From an uncultured Pseudomonadales bacterium (GTDB lineage: Bacteria > Pseudomonadota > Gammaproteobacteria > Pseudomonadales > Cellvibrionaceae), in contig CANKXO010000001.1 of assembly GCA_947487765.1 (NCBI GenBank), positions 248,001 through 312,000 of the forward strand: a DNA stretch of 64,000 nucleotides. The letters run 5' to 3'. This document shows, in pieces, positions 7,446-15,714 of the stretch (the first letter of the stretch is position 1; every line of letters starts with the position of its first letter). The position numbers and the translations under genes were made by a program. Under the pieces are notes generated by a model, which worked only from the letters and a program-made list of their open reading frames with translations, was not told where the DNA came from and searched no databases.

Positions 7446-8879
7446 ATGACCAACTTGAACACCCAGGTCCACCCACGTCGCCGTATTATTGTTGGAGATG
7501 GCGTTGCAGCGGCAGCTTTGACTGAAACAAGCACTGCGCAGGCGGGTGACTCTCTGGTTGTTGCTGGTTACAAGGCATCACAGCTTGGGCGTGGGTTAGC
7601 CTATATGTCTGAGCCTAGGGAAACCCCGTGGCGCTATGCTTATTTATTGAACTCACCCGCAGATGATATTGATCCAGATTTTGGGCAATGGATTGTCGAT
7701 AATTGGGAGCACATCCAAGGTTCTATGGTAGGTCGTAGCCCTGACTGGCTTGGAGCGGCTAAGCCTTATCTGGATTGTGATGATAAACGTGGTCTTAATG
7801 TGCCACGAGCTTTCTTTGGGGATTATATGGAGCAGCGATCGCAGCAGGCGATTGCGGCGTTACGTGAGCGTGGTGTGAATGTCGACATCGTGGATGATGA
7901 GGCGGTATCGTTGGAGCAGGGCGCCGATGGTTTTAAATTGCTCACGGCTTCAGGGCGACGCCTTCATGCCGACGCTGTCGATATCGCGACGGGTGGCCCC
8001 AAAACTCAGCGGATTGAAGGTGATGATGGGCCGTTCTGTGCCCCAGAACTTTTTGGTCATGAAGAGCGTATAGCGGATCATGCAAAACGTGGTGCAGAAA
8101 TCTGGTGTATTGGTACCAATGCGACGATGTTAGATGCATTGCGCCTTTGTCAGTCGGTTGTGCCGGAAGATCAACTACGGTTCACGGCCTGTAGCCCGCG
8201 GGGCATTATGCCGGAGCCTCTTATTGCTCGTTTGCCGCGTGATATTACAAAACCCGAGCTCAGTGGCCCTTATCCAAGCGCTAAAGCATTTCTTGATGAT
8301 GTCCAGCGCAATATGCAACTGGCGCAGACAGCGGGGCATCAGATGCGTGAGGTCAGGGCTGGTTTCCGCGCATTTTTTATCGAGCATGGGCTGAAATGTT
8401 TTGTGCCCGATCTACACGAAGCGCGTTTAGTGCCTCCGACATTGCGTCACTGGTTTAGAGGCGGGACGCGCGACACCCTGCATGACTTCCACCGACTGAG
8501 CCTGACGAATCATACCCGTGTAGTTCGCGGAGCGGTCAGTGCTATAGAGTCGACAGATGATGGTGTTAATCTGTTGCTGAAAGATGAAACGGATGCATTG
8601 GTGCCGTATAAAGCTGGGTTCGTTATAAACTGCTCTGGGGCAGGGGCGACATTTGAGTTTGATGCGTTGACACGTTCGTTAATTGATCGTGATTGGGTGT
8701 CGATCTGTAATCGTAGTGGTGGTATACGCGTTAATGACGGGTGTCAGACCAATATGCCCGGTGTGCGTTACTTGTCGCCAGCAACGACGGTAATCGGTGA
8801 TGAAGTTATGCCAATGCCGCTTTACGATGCCCATTTATTGCGTACATGGGCTGCACGAGCTAATAAGCAGCCTAGCTAA
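7446..8879 (+). CDS. FAD/NAD(P)-binding protein, NAD_binding_9 type
   Basis: A 477-residue protein with an N-terminal dinucleotide-binding motif of the YdhS/NAD_binding_9 type (IIVGDGVAAAAL, residues 14-25) instead of a classic GxGxxG. Later elements are YLLNSPADDIDPDFGQW, VPRAFFGDYMEQR, WCIGTNATMLDAL and, near the C-terminus, VINCSGAGATFEFD. The family is annotated as FAD-dependent oxidoreductase-like with no firm substrate. I chose ATG at 7446 because AGAGG at 7435-7439 lies six bases before it; an upstream frame opens at 7404 but lacks a site. The gene is GC-richer (about 50% in sampled lines) than its neighbours, a possible sign of transfer. Confidence 0.75.
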   Translation: MTNLNTQVHPRRRIIVGDGVAAAALTETSTAQAGDSLVVAGYKASQLGRGLAYMSEPRETPWRYAYLLNSPADDIDPDFGQWIVDNWEHIQGSMVGRSPDWLGAAKPYLDCDDKRGLNVPRAFFGDYMEQRSQQAIAALRERGVNVDIVDDEAVSLEQGADGFKLLTASGRRLHADAVDIATGGPKTQRIEGDDGPFCAPELFGHEERIADHAKRGAEIWCIGTNATMLDALRLCQSVVPEDQLRFTACSPRGIMPEPLIARLPRDITKPELSGPYPSAKAFLDDVQRNMQLAQTAGHQMREVRAGFRAFFIEHGLKCFVPDLHEARLVPPTLRHWFRGGTRDTLHDFHRLSLTNHTRVVRGAVSAIESTDDGVNLLLKDETDALVPYKAGFVINCSGAGATFEFDALTRSLIDRDWVSICNRSGGIRVNDGCQTNMPGVRYLSPATTVIGDEVMPMPLYDAHLLRTWAARANKQPS

Positions 8880-8904
8880 GATTTAATCATTATGACGGAT
8901 AAAG

Positions 8905-9540
8905 CTACCAACGGTCCGGTGTGTTTATAGGGTTAGCACTAATCGTGCGGAATGTCAGATTAATGCGTGGAGTTAAAACTATTTTAGTTGGCGGCAGGCG
9001 GTGAAGCCAATAGGTTTGAGTTGAACCTTTCATTACTAGTAAACTACCGTTTTCCAAAATTTGAAAAATCGTTTTTTTCGTTTTCTTGTGCTTAAATGCA
9101 AATTTACGTTCCGCACCGAAACTAAGCGAACCGATAGCCCCATTGCGTTTCAGGTCTTTTTCCGCATCGCTGTGCCAAGCCATCCCTTCACTGCCATCAT
9201 GGTAAAGGTTCAAGAGACAAGAATTGTATGTTTCGCCACTTTCCTGCTCAACGATACCCTTTAACTTCTGTAAAATATTTACCCATGGCAGAGCTGTTTT
9301 TGTAGTTTTAGAATAGGTGTAGGAAAAGGGATGATCCGCATACCAAGCCACTTTGCGTTTAGTAATTATTTTCTTGCCGAAAATAACAGCTTCGTCGTGC
9401 CTCCATATGATATCTTGCATTAAGGTATCATAATAATGATCTGCCTCTCGGCATGACATGACGGGACCGTAATATTCTACCGTGCCATTATGGGGAAGCA
9501 AGTTGCGCGGTCTACCCTCTATTTGTTCAAAGAGATCCAT
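8905..9540 (-). CDS. alkB: AlkB-family 2OG-Fe(II) dioxygenase
   Basis: A 211-residue protein of the AlkB/ALKBH2 type, which removes alkyl groups from DNA bases by oxidative demethylation using 2-oxoglutarate, oxygen and Fe(II). The fold marks are NLYHDGSEGMAWHSDAE with iron ligands H123 and D125, the third ligand H180 (WLHRLPP), and the 2-oxoglutarate arginines in PRINLTFR (R192, R198). I place the start at 9540 because AAGGAG lies eight bases upstream; the frame extends to 9564. The gene overlaps the end of the Ada-type metal-binding gene and is last in a minus-strand operon of alkylation repair functions. Confidence 0.88.
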   Translation of the reverse strand: MDLFEQIEGRPRNLLPHNGTVEYYGPVMSCREADHYYDTLMQDIIWRHDEAVIFGKKIITKRKVAWYADHPFSYTYSKTTKTALPWVNILQKLKGIVEQESGETYNSCLLNLYHDGSEGMAWHSDAEKDLKRNGAIGSLSFGAERKFAFKHKKTKKTIFQILENGSLLVMKGSTQTYWLHRLPPTKIVLTPRINLTFRTISANPINTPDRW

Positions 9541-9764
9541 ACCTGATACTCCTTCCGCATACAATGACCACAGGGGCGAAAGCCTTTTTTGATGGCCTTG
9601 TCTTCGCTTTTAAAAAAGACACGGTTTTCACGCTTCATTCGTTTTCCGGATTTACAATCTAAAGTACCGTAAATTTTTAACTTTCTATTACCACCAAATT
9701 GAATGGAGCGATCATTAATCTTTGTTCTGAGCGTGGTGTCGTCAATCTCACTGTGTTTGATCAT
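9519..9764 (-). CDS. Stand-alone Ada-type metal-binding protein, 81 aa
   Basis: This 81-residue protein resembles only the N-terminal zinc domain of E. coli Ada, which in Ada repairs methylphosphotriesters. The matching part is YGTLDCKSGKRMKRENRVFF, then GFRPCGHC; it aligns with FCRPSCRARH, then REN, then GFRPCKRC in Ada. Only three of the four zinc cysteines are present: the segment between the first Cys and REN is three residues shorter and lacks Ada Cys42. I recall similar small proteins elsewhere, so this is probably a family trait rather than damage. It follows the 2OG oxygenase stop by one base and overlaps alkB. Whether it repairs DNA or only senses damage is unknown. Confidence 0.75.
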   Translation of the reverse strand: MIKHSEIDDTTLRTKINDRSIQFGGNRKLKIYGTLDCKSGKRMKRENRVFFKSEDKAIKKGFRPCGHCMRKEYQVWISLNK

Positions 9765-9765
9765 A

Positions 9766-10479
9766 TTAACTCACTGCATCATGGAAAATAATGCCCATCG
9801 TATAGCGTTCACCGCTATGCACTTCACTAACACCGTGGCGCATCGTAGCACGGTAATATCCGCGCGCGCCTTTAACGGGCCTGAAATTCGTGGTAAAAAG
9901 TATCATGTCGCCGCGTTTTGGCTTCAAGACAATCGCCTTGGATTGTGCTCTTGGAACTTGCTGTGTTAGCACAAATTCACCACCAGTATAACCCTCGTCT
10001 AGTTCACTTAAAAAACAGGCCGCTTGAAGAGGGAAATAGATATCCCCGTATAAATCCTGATGCAGTGTATTATAGCCACCTTCGCCATATTTCAGGATCA
10101 ATGGGGTAGGCTTTTGCTGCCTATTTTTATGGCACGCACTCCGCAAATCTTCAAATGTCTCAGGAAAATGCTCATCAACATGCAAGATTTTCATCCAGAG
10201 ATTAGCAATTGGTGCAAGCTTAGGGTAAAGGTTTTCTCGCAAAGACTGCACCAGATCCGGCAAGGGATAGTCCCAATATTTATAAGCCCCAAGACCAAAG
10301 CGATAGCGTTCCATCATCACGGTTTTGCGATATCCATCCGGTTTATCGAAAAGGTTAATCATGCTCTGGCATTGCTGCATATTCAGAAAACGCGGCAAAA
10401 TAGCGTAGCCTTTATCGTTCATTTCATCTGACATAGCCTGCCAGTCTATTTGTTCTATTTTATGTGCTATTTCATCCAT
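9766..10479 (-). CDS. 2OG-Fe(II) oxygenase, PF09859-like
   Basis: A 237-residue oxygenase distinct from AlkB. Likely iron ligands are H140 and D142 (NTLHQDLYGD) and H215 (MRHGVSEV), with R225 binding 2-oxoglutarate. The sequence GGEFVLTQQVPRAQS followed by LKPKRGDMILFTTNFRPV is typical of this bacterial family, often placed beside ada/alkB genes. Its substrate is not known to me; the operon suggests a role in the alkylation response. The start overlaps the end of the upstream Ada-type gene by eight bases (ATGGATGA), a coupled arrangement. Confidence 0.82.
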   Translation of the reverse strand: MDEIAHKIEQIDWQAMSDEMNDKGYAILPRFLNMQQCQSMINLFDKPDGYRKTVMMERYRFGLGAYKYWDYPLPDLVQSLRENLYPKLAPIANLWMKILHVDEHFPETFEDLRSACHKNRQQKPTPLILKYGEGGYNTLHQDLYGDIYFPLQAACFLSELDEGYTGGEFVLTQQVPRAQSKAIVLKPKRGDMILFTTNFRPVKGARGYYRATMRHGVSEVHSGERYTMGIIFHDAVS

Positions 10480-11320
10480 GTGACGTGTCCATTTTTGCAG
10501 CCTCCCAGCCGATGATGGCGGTTTTTTTATCTGGTCCCCACATATAACCGCCGATTTTGCCGCTGCTTTGAATGACGCGGTGGCATGGAATTAGAAATGC
10601 AATGGGATTACTACCGATAGCCGCACCAACTGCGCGGGATGACTTGGGATTACCGATATCTTTGGCAATATCGCCATAAGTTGAAAGCATTCCCATTGGA
10701 ACCTTGAGTAAACTTTCCCACACTTTCAATTGGAAAGGCGTTCCGGTCAAATGTAACTTGATTTGATCGAGCTTTTTCCAATCTTTTTGAAAAATAAACA
10801 AGGTATCTTGTTGGAATTTATCGGTGATCTGATGATAACCCGCATTCGGAAAGCGCGCTTTTAGATCGAGCAAAGCCTTGTTTTCATCCTCTTCAAAAAA
10901 CATGTGGCACACGCCTTTTGGCGTAGAAGCCACAATGACTTTTCCAAATGGACTTTCGGCAAAGCAGTAATTAATGGATAAGTTCGCGCCACCATTTTTA
11001 AATTCACCGGGGGTCATACCTTCGATATTGACAAACAGATCGTGCAAACGGCTCGACCCGGATAGCCCTATTTCATAAGCAGCATCTAGCACCGTCGTTC
11101 GATTTTTTAGTAAATTTTTAGCGTAGTCAAGAGAGACATACTGCATGAATTTTTTAGGACTAACGCCAGCCCATTCAGTAAACATACGCTGAAAATGATA
11201 CGGGCTAACATGCACAATTTCAGCAATCTCATCTAATGATGGTTGCGATTTGAAATTATTGCTGATGAAATGAATGGCCTTTTCTATTCGGACATAATCT
11301 ACTTTTTTTTGGTTTTCCAT
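10472..11320 (-). CDS. AraC-MGMT fusion, Ada-like without zinc domain
   Basis: A 282-residue protein with an AraC-type helix-turn-helix domain (about residues 9-108) fused to an O6-alkylguanine-DNA alkyltransferase domain (about 115-280). The active-site motif IPCHRVI puts the acceptor cysteine at C246. It matches the C-terminal two thirds of E. coli Ada and lacks the N-terminal metal domain whose methylation activates Ada. A protein resembling that missing domain is encoded two genes downstream. The ATG at 11320 has AGGTG five bases upstream. It is the second gene of the operon and probably both repairs O6-methylguanine and regulates; regulation is inference. Confidence 0.87.
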   Translation of the reverse strand: MENQKKVDYVRIEKAIHFISNNFKSQPSLDEIAEIVHVSPYHFQRMFTEWAGVSPKKFMQYVSLDYAKNLLKNRTTVLDAAYEIGLSGSSRLHDLFVNIEGMTPGEFKNGGANLSINYCFAESPFGKVIVASTPKGVCHMFFEEDENKALLDLKARFPNAGYHQITDKFQQDTLFIFQKDWKKLDQIKLHLTGTPFQLKVWESLLKVPMGMLSTYGDIAKDIGNPKSSRAVGAAIGSNPIAFLIPCHRVIQSSGKIGGYMWGPDKKTAIIGWEAAKMDTSHG

Positions 11321-11338
11321 TTTTCACCTAGCTTATAT

Positions 11339-12103
11339 TTATGTCTTGCATATTGATACTCCTCCATCAACCAGTACCATCGACCCGGTTACAAAGCTTG
11401 ATAAATCTGATGCGAGGTAGAGTGCTGATGCGGCAACTTCCTCCGGCTGTGCCCGACGTTTGAGCGCATGCATATTTTCGAGAAATTTAATGAATTCAGG
11501 GTCCGTGCCTAATTTATCGGCCATCGGTGTTGCTGTGGCGCCTGGGACGAGGGCATTAAACCGGATGCCTTGCGCTCCATATTCACAGGCTAGCGTCTTG
11601 GTTAATCCTACGAGCCCTGCTTTTGCAGCGGCATATGCTGATTTAGTCGGCATAGCGACTGTAGTTCCGGCAACGGATGAGGTGAAAATAACCGAACCGC
11701 CGCCATTCTCAAGCATAGCTGGAATTTGATGTTTTGCCGCGAGATAACCAGAGGTGAGATTGGTATTGATCGCAGAATTCCAATCGTCCAGCTTCAGTTC
11801 AGGCAGTGGTACAAGTTTTCCCAATATGCCTGCGTTATTAAACGCGATATCCAGCTTTCCAAAGTCCGATATGGCCAAGTCGACTAGAGCCTTGTTATAT
11901 CCTTCGGATGTTACATCCCCAGCTAGAATCCTGACTTGTCCTTCATCATTTTCAATTTCTTCAGCAAGCTCGTTCAGTCTGTCTTCATGTCTTGCTCCAA
12001 TAACAACACTTGCGCCCTCTTTGGCAAATAACTTTGTCGCAGCGCGCCCGATCCCGGAACTTGCTCCTGTAATAATCACAACTTTATTTTCGAGTAGAGA
12101 CAT
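11339..12103 (-). CDS. SDR-family oxidoreductase
   Basis: A 254-residue classical short-chain dehydrogenase. It has the nucleotide-binding motif TGASSGIG (12-19), NNAG (89-92), and the catalytic Ser142/Ser143, Tyr157 and Lys161 (YAAAK). Substrate and direction cannot be told from sequence. It is the first gene of a minus-strand operon, 18 bases before the AraC-MGMT gene. That coupling is unusual, since SDRs are not DNA repair enzymes. One idea is detoxification of an aldehyde or ketone made during alkyl oxidation, which is speculation. Confidence 0.85.
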   Translation of the reverse strand: MSLLENKVVIITGASSGIGRAATKLFAKEGASVVIGARHEDRLNELAEEIENDEGQVRILAGDVTSEGYNKALVDLAISDFGKLDIAFNNAGILGKLVPLPELKLDDWNSAINTNLTSGYLAAKHQIPAMLENGGGSVIFTSSVAGTTVAMPTKSAYAAAKAGLVGLTKTLACEYGAQGIRFNALVPGATATPMADKLGTDPEFIKFLENMHALKRRAQPEEVAASALYLASDLSSFVTGSMVLVDGGVSICKT

Positions 12104-12905
12104 GGCTAATCCTTTTTAAAGTTTTTTAATAGTAGGATGAAAAATATATGGCCTCGACCCGTTTCTTGCGGGATCACTTAAAGCACTAGTCTTTTAGTTC
12201 TATTTAGCAGCTCAACCTCCATGATCTGGGAAGCAAGAGTATTTTAGGAGTATTAAATGGACGGCGGTTCACGCTCGTTTTTGGGTTTTGAACTGTCGAG
12301 AGATGACCCTTTAAGCGCATGATTCCATTCAGCTAAAGCATTTGGTTTAAAGTTTTTCTGTTTGGCTTCCCACCGGTTAACATATTCAATAATATTCAGT
12401 TAATACGTATAGCTTTTCTCTATGCTGCTCACACAAAGTCTATGTTGTTTTGAAAGTCACACTTTTTTCTGATTTAAAAATATCATCGTACTGAGAATAG
12501 AATCAATACTCTTTTTTTACCTTACCATTTTTAATGCTCTACTACTTAAATTTCAATCATTTATACAGCGTGATTTTGTTTGGTATTAGGTTAAGTGGCG
12601 TTTCTACAAAAATAATAACAATAAAAAATACATAGAGATATCGTTAAATAAATAAAATTATAATTTTTGTTATGGCGATTAAAAGCGTCAAATAGACACT
12701 GTTTTATAACGTAATCTTGTTTGTTATCAATTTTTATAAAATCGGTATTAATTTTTATAATGTATTTATTGATTTATGCCTTTTTGAATGCCCTTAAATC
12801 TTGTCATTTATTGCTTTGAATAATAATTTTTTTGTACTAGATTGATGTTGGTTATTTAAAAAGTCAGGGAAAAATAATTTCAATTTTATATTTGAGGCAT
12901 AAATA
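12104..12905. other. Long AT-rich intergenic region
   Basis: This stretch separates the divergent alkylation operon and the solute-binding protein gene and must hold both promoters. The only structure I see is a coding-like fragment at 12253-12399 on the minus strand. From 12400 to 12900 the DNA is very AT-rich with long A/T runs and no recognisable gene. Confidence 0.4.
12253..12399 (-). pseudogene. Possible gene fragment without start
   Basis: A minus-strand frame of 48 codons reads LNIIEYVNRWEAKQKNFKPN, then ALAEWNHALKGSSL, and ends at TAA (12253-12255). It has protein-like composition, but a stop directly precedes it and there is no ATG, GTG or TTG start at its head. It may be the C-terminal scrap of a lost gene. 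I do not recognise the family. Confidence 0.3.
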
Positions 12906-13718
12906 ATGATTTTTAATAATTGTGTATTGGTAAGATTTTTATTTGTATTAATGCTTGTTGTTAGTGTGGGTTCTCAAGCAAGATCAATTGATGAGATTAA
13001 GAGCAGTGGTAATATCGTAGTTGCTGTAAAAGCCGATTATAAGCCCTATGGCTATAAGAACGATAAGGGAGAAAATGTTGGTCTTGAAATTGATTTGGCT
13101 AAAGATGTGGCAAAACGTTTAGGTGTTAGTGTTTCGTTTGTTGATGTAACCAGTTCTACTCGAATGCAAACCATAGCGGATGGTAAAGCCGATTTGATGA
13201 TAGCGACAATGACCGATAAGCCTGACCGTAGAAAAGTTGTCTATATCATAGACCCTCCTTATTATTCTTCTGGGACAAATGTCCTGGCTGCTAAGTCTGC
13301 TAATTTAAAGAAATGGGGGAATATTAAAGGACAAAATGTTTGTGGTAATAAAGGGGCCTACTATAACGAGTTCATTGCTAATTCGTTCGGCGCTAAAATA
13401 ATTGAGTTTGCTGGAACCAATGAATCACTTAGTGCGTTAAAAGAGGGGAAGTGTATTGCCTATGTTTTTGACGACTCTTTAATTTTAAGCCGTTTATCAG
13501 AGGGTGAATGGTCAAAAGATTATGAAATGCCTTTTAAAACCATTGATGATGCACCTTGGGGCTTGGCAGTGAAATTAGGCCAGCAAGACTTGTATGATTT
13601 TATGAAAAAAACCGTGATTGAGTGGCATAAAACAGGCTATATCATAGAGTTAGAAAAGAGGCATGGTATTGAACCTACTCCTTTTACTCAGAAAATGAAA
13701 AACTTATTCAACCGATAG
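12906..13718 (+). CDS. Periplasmic solute-binding protein, family 3
   Basis: A 270-residue extracellular solute-binding protein of the amino-acid ABC (SBP_bac_3) fold. A signal peptide spans about residues 1-26 with cleavage near SQARS. Characteristic segments are SGNIVVAVKADYKPYGY, VGLEIDLAKDVAKRLG and DLMIATMTDKPDRRKVV, the ligand-binding lobes of the family. No permease or ATPase genes are nearby, so it may serve a transporter encoded elsewhere or act as a sensor or enzyme. A hairpin terminator follows at 13759. Confidence 0.85.
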   Translation: MIFNNCVLVRFLFVLMLVVSVGSQARSIDEIKSSGNIVVAVKADYKPYGYKNDKGENVGLEIDLAKDVAKRLGVSVSFVDVTSSTRMQTIADGKADLMIATMTDKPDRRKVVYIIDPPYYSSGTNVLAAKSANLKKWGNIKGQNVCGNKGAYYNEFIANSFGAKIIEFAGTNESLSALKEGKCIAYVFDDSLILSRLSEGEWSKDYEMPFKTIDDAPWGLAVKLGQQDLYDFMKKTVIEWHKTGYIIELEKRHGIEPTPFTQKMKNLFNR

Positions 13719-13758
13719 TTAATTAAATAATACCCTAAAATATTTTTTAAATAACCGT

Positions 13759-13790
13759 GCCTGATTTCGAAATAGATCAGGCTTTTTTTA
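13759..13790 (+). terminator. Rho-independent terminator
   Basis: GCCTGAT (13759-13765) pairs with ATCAGGC (13776-13782) and is followed by a T run. It lies 40 bases after the solute-binding protein gene and also separates it from the convergent minus-strand gene. Confidence 0.8.
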
Positions 13791-13803
13791 GGTAAAAGCT
13801 AAG

Positions 13804-14079
13804 TTACAGTGCCTTCTTCATAAATAGGCAAACATAAAAGACATAAATAGCGATAAATAAGAGAGGTAGTGCATACCACCAGTTATTATCGTTTAAGGTG
13901 CCCAGTCTTTCTCCTGCAAAGCCAGATAAGGGCAATGCAAATATTGCAGAGGTGAGAATAATATTATCTATTTTTGTTATGACAAAAGTTCGGTCTAGTG
14001 AGCAGACAGCAAAAATAGTTATCACCCCTAAATACACAGAAAAACTAAAGTAAAAAAAGGTAAAAAGCCAGCTAAGCAT
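13804..14079 (-). CDS. Small membrane protein, 91 aa
   Basis: A 91-residue protein with three predicted membrane segments (about residues 3-25, 38-55 and 66-86) and a short polar loop GERLGTLNDNNWW. It starts at 14079 with AAGGA about ten bases upstream and lies 22 bases after the lipase gene, so it is probably cotranscribed. I do not recognise a family. If the lipase is an antibacterial effector, this could be an immunity protein, but nothing in the sequence proves it. Confidence 0.6.
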   Translation of the reverse strand: MLSWLFTFFYFSFSVYLGVITIFAVCSLDRTFVITKIDNIILTSAIFALPLSGFAGERLGTLNDNNWWYALPLLFIAIYVFYVCLFMKKAL

Positions 14080-14101
14080 TTTTAATCATCCTTTTTATTG
14101 G

Positions 14102-15244
14102 TTAATTAATATGACTGATAGCTTGTTTGACTTTTTGGTAAATTTTTTGAGTAATGCGATTAAGTACCAAGCGTAATAACTGAGTCGTTAGTTCTTCTGC
14201 AGTTTTAACGACTTTCATCCCGAGCATACGCATCATTTTGCGGATCAGTAAAAATACCCAATTGGCAATGTCGGCACTTGCCTGTAATCCTTTTTGCAAA
14301 ATCATTGCTAGATAATCAGCGACCGTTAAGCCAGTAACAACAGGCACAGAAGCAATGGATAGAATAGCTTTTACAAGATAGCCAGCAGCATAGTTAAGTT
14401 TATCCCAAAAAGTAACACTATTTGTATTTTCGACTGAATTGCTTTTTAGCCACTGCTTGACGACAGAAAAAGAAAATGATGGTTCAGGGCGACGTAGCTC
14501 ATTCCAGTTTTTACCACTTACTGATCTGATATAGTTATCCATAAAATGTGCTTTTGGGTTAACAACTAAACCTCCATAAGGCAGATAACAGGCGTGCCCA
14601 GATGTTGGTGCGTGTAGAAATGGGAATAATGGCACCATAGGTACAGGGTCTGTAGCATGAAAAGATCGATAAATATTATCGGTAGTTAGCTTGGTTGTTA
14701 GCTTGTTAGAAAAGCCACCTTGTCCAAAGCCTATTCGAGGCGACCCAAAAGTATATAATTTAATTTTGGCGCTAAAATTATTGGCAGCCCAATCTGCTGC
14801 TAGGTTGGCAATTGCTCCACCGAGGCTGTGGCCTATACAATGAATTGTATTGATGCCAGATTGAGAGTTGATAACGTTTGTTAATTCTGAACGTAAACTA
14901 TTAAAAGTATGATTAAATCCTGCATGTACAATGGAGCCTGTAGAGCAAATATTTAAACCAGTACGAAGGTCAGTAATAATATCTGCGCCATAGTTACTTC
15001 CAGTAGTGCCACGAAAAATAAGGAAAAGGTCATTACTATATTTACCTCCTCCACGAGCACATAAACCAAAATTATCTCGTGTATTAATTAAACGACTACC
15101 GAGTGTTGCGGTTAATACACTTTTCTCGCTTTCTTTCTGAGAAAATTCGGAGCGTTTGAGAAATGCTTTAAGTAAAGCGTTAGTACGAACGTCATATACT
15201 TCAGAGGCTAAATTTGAAGCCAGTTTTGCAGAAACAAAACCCAT
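14102..15244 (-). CDS. Class 3 lipase-like protein
   Basis: A 380-residue protein with the lipase class 3 (fungal lipase-like) alpha/beta-hydrolase fold. The nucleophile elbow is GHSLGG with S140, the acid is probably D199 (HATDPVPMVP) and the His probably H217. The oxyanion region is FRGTTG. The C-terminal 130 residues form hydrophobic and basic helices (about 275-380) not typical of secreted lipases. I start it at 15244 because AAGGAG lies seven bases upstream; a frame extension reaches 15313. There is no signal peptide, which fits a cytoplasmic enzyme or a type VI-like effector. It follows the DUF6795 gene by about 50 bases. Confidence 0.8.
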   Translation of the reverse strand: MGFVSAKLASNLASEVYDVRTNALLKAFLKRSEFSQKESEKSVLTATLGSRLINTRDNFGLCARGGGKYSNDLFLIFRGTTGSNYGADIITDLRTGLNICSTGSIVHAGFNHTFNSLRSELTNVINSQSGINTIHCIGHSLGGAIANLAADWAANNFSAKIKLYTFGSPRIGFGQGGFSNKLTTKLTTDNIYRSFHATDPVPMVPLFPFLHAPTSGHACYLPYGGLVVNPKAHFMDNYIRSVSGKNWNELRRPEPSFSFSVVKQWLKSNSVENTNSVTFWDKLNYAAGYLVKAILSIASVPVVTGLTVADYLAMILQKGLQASADIANWVFLLIRKMMRMLGMKVVKTAEELTTQLLRLVLNRITQKIYQKVKQAISHIN

Positions 15245-15297
15245 AATAATACTCCTTTTTATTTTTAGGTTGGTTTGGTCGTTTACTGGATTATTTC

Positions 15298-15714
15298 TTA
15301 TTCCCAGTGGCAATTGGTAGCAGCAAAGCCAATGATAGGGTTATCAAAACGATCTAGTTCATCGGTGATCTCGCAATAAAAGTTTTTTGGTTTCTTTCCT
15401 CCGAATTCTCCATGTTCATCTTTGATTCTCTTACTGGAAGCCCAAATTTGATAATTGTTACCTTGGTATTCAACAAAAACCTCTTGAAGTGCTGAAAATT
15501 CAACGGTGGCAAGCAAGGGGGTGCGGTATTTAACTGGAATAGATTCAAATGAAAATCGACCTTCAGTATCAGCAATAATAGTTTCTTCATGTTTGTCGTC
15601 CAATAACTCGTATTGGCGAGTGATTTTAGCCTGAACAGCGGGCTTTCCTTTGAAGAGCAATTGACCTGAAAAGCTAGAAAAAGGATAGGCTGTTTCTTTT
15701 TTTAATATACCCAT
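15298..15714 (-). CDS. DUF6795-type protein paired with lipase
   Basis: A 138-residue protein that begins MGILKKETAYPFSSFSG and carries GKPAVQAKITRQYE and TDAEGRFSFESI-like elements (here ADTEGRFSFESI). I recall this pattern as DUF6795, a small carboxypeptidase-regulatory-like beta fold. The start at 15714 follows an excellent AGGAGG by six bases. The frame continues upstream to an ATG at 15804, and that extra 30 residues looks like a signal peptide (KNIKF, then a hydrophobic core ending SYALGG), so two forms are possible. It precedes the lipase in one operon. A degraded paralog is at 6845-7031. Function is unknown; partner or immunity protein is inference. Confidence 0.75.
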   Translation of the reverse strand: MGILKKETAYPFSSFSGQLLFKGKPAVQAKITRQYELLDDKHEETIIADTEGRFSFESIPVKYRTPLLATVEFSALQEVFVEYQGNNYQIWASSKRIKDEHGEFGGKKPKNFYCEITDELDRFDNPIIGFAATNCHWE

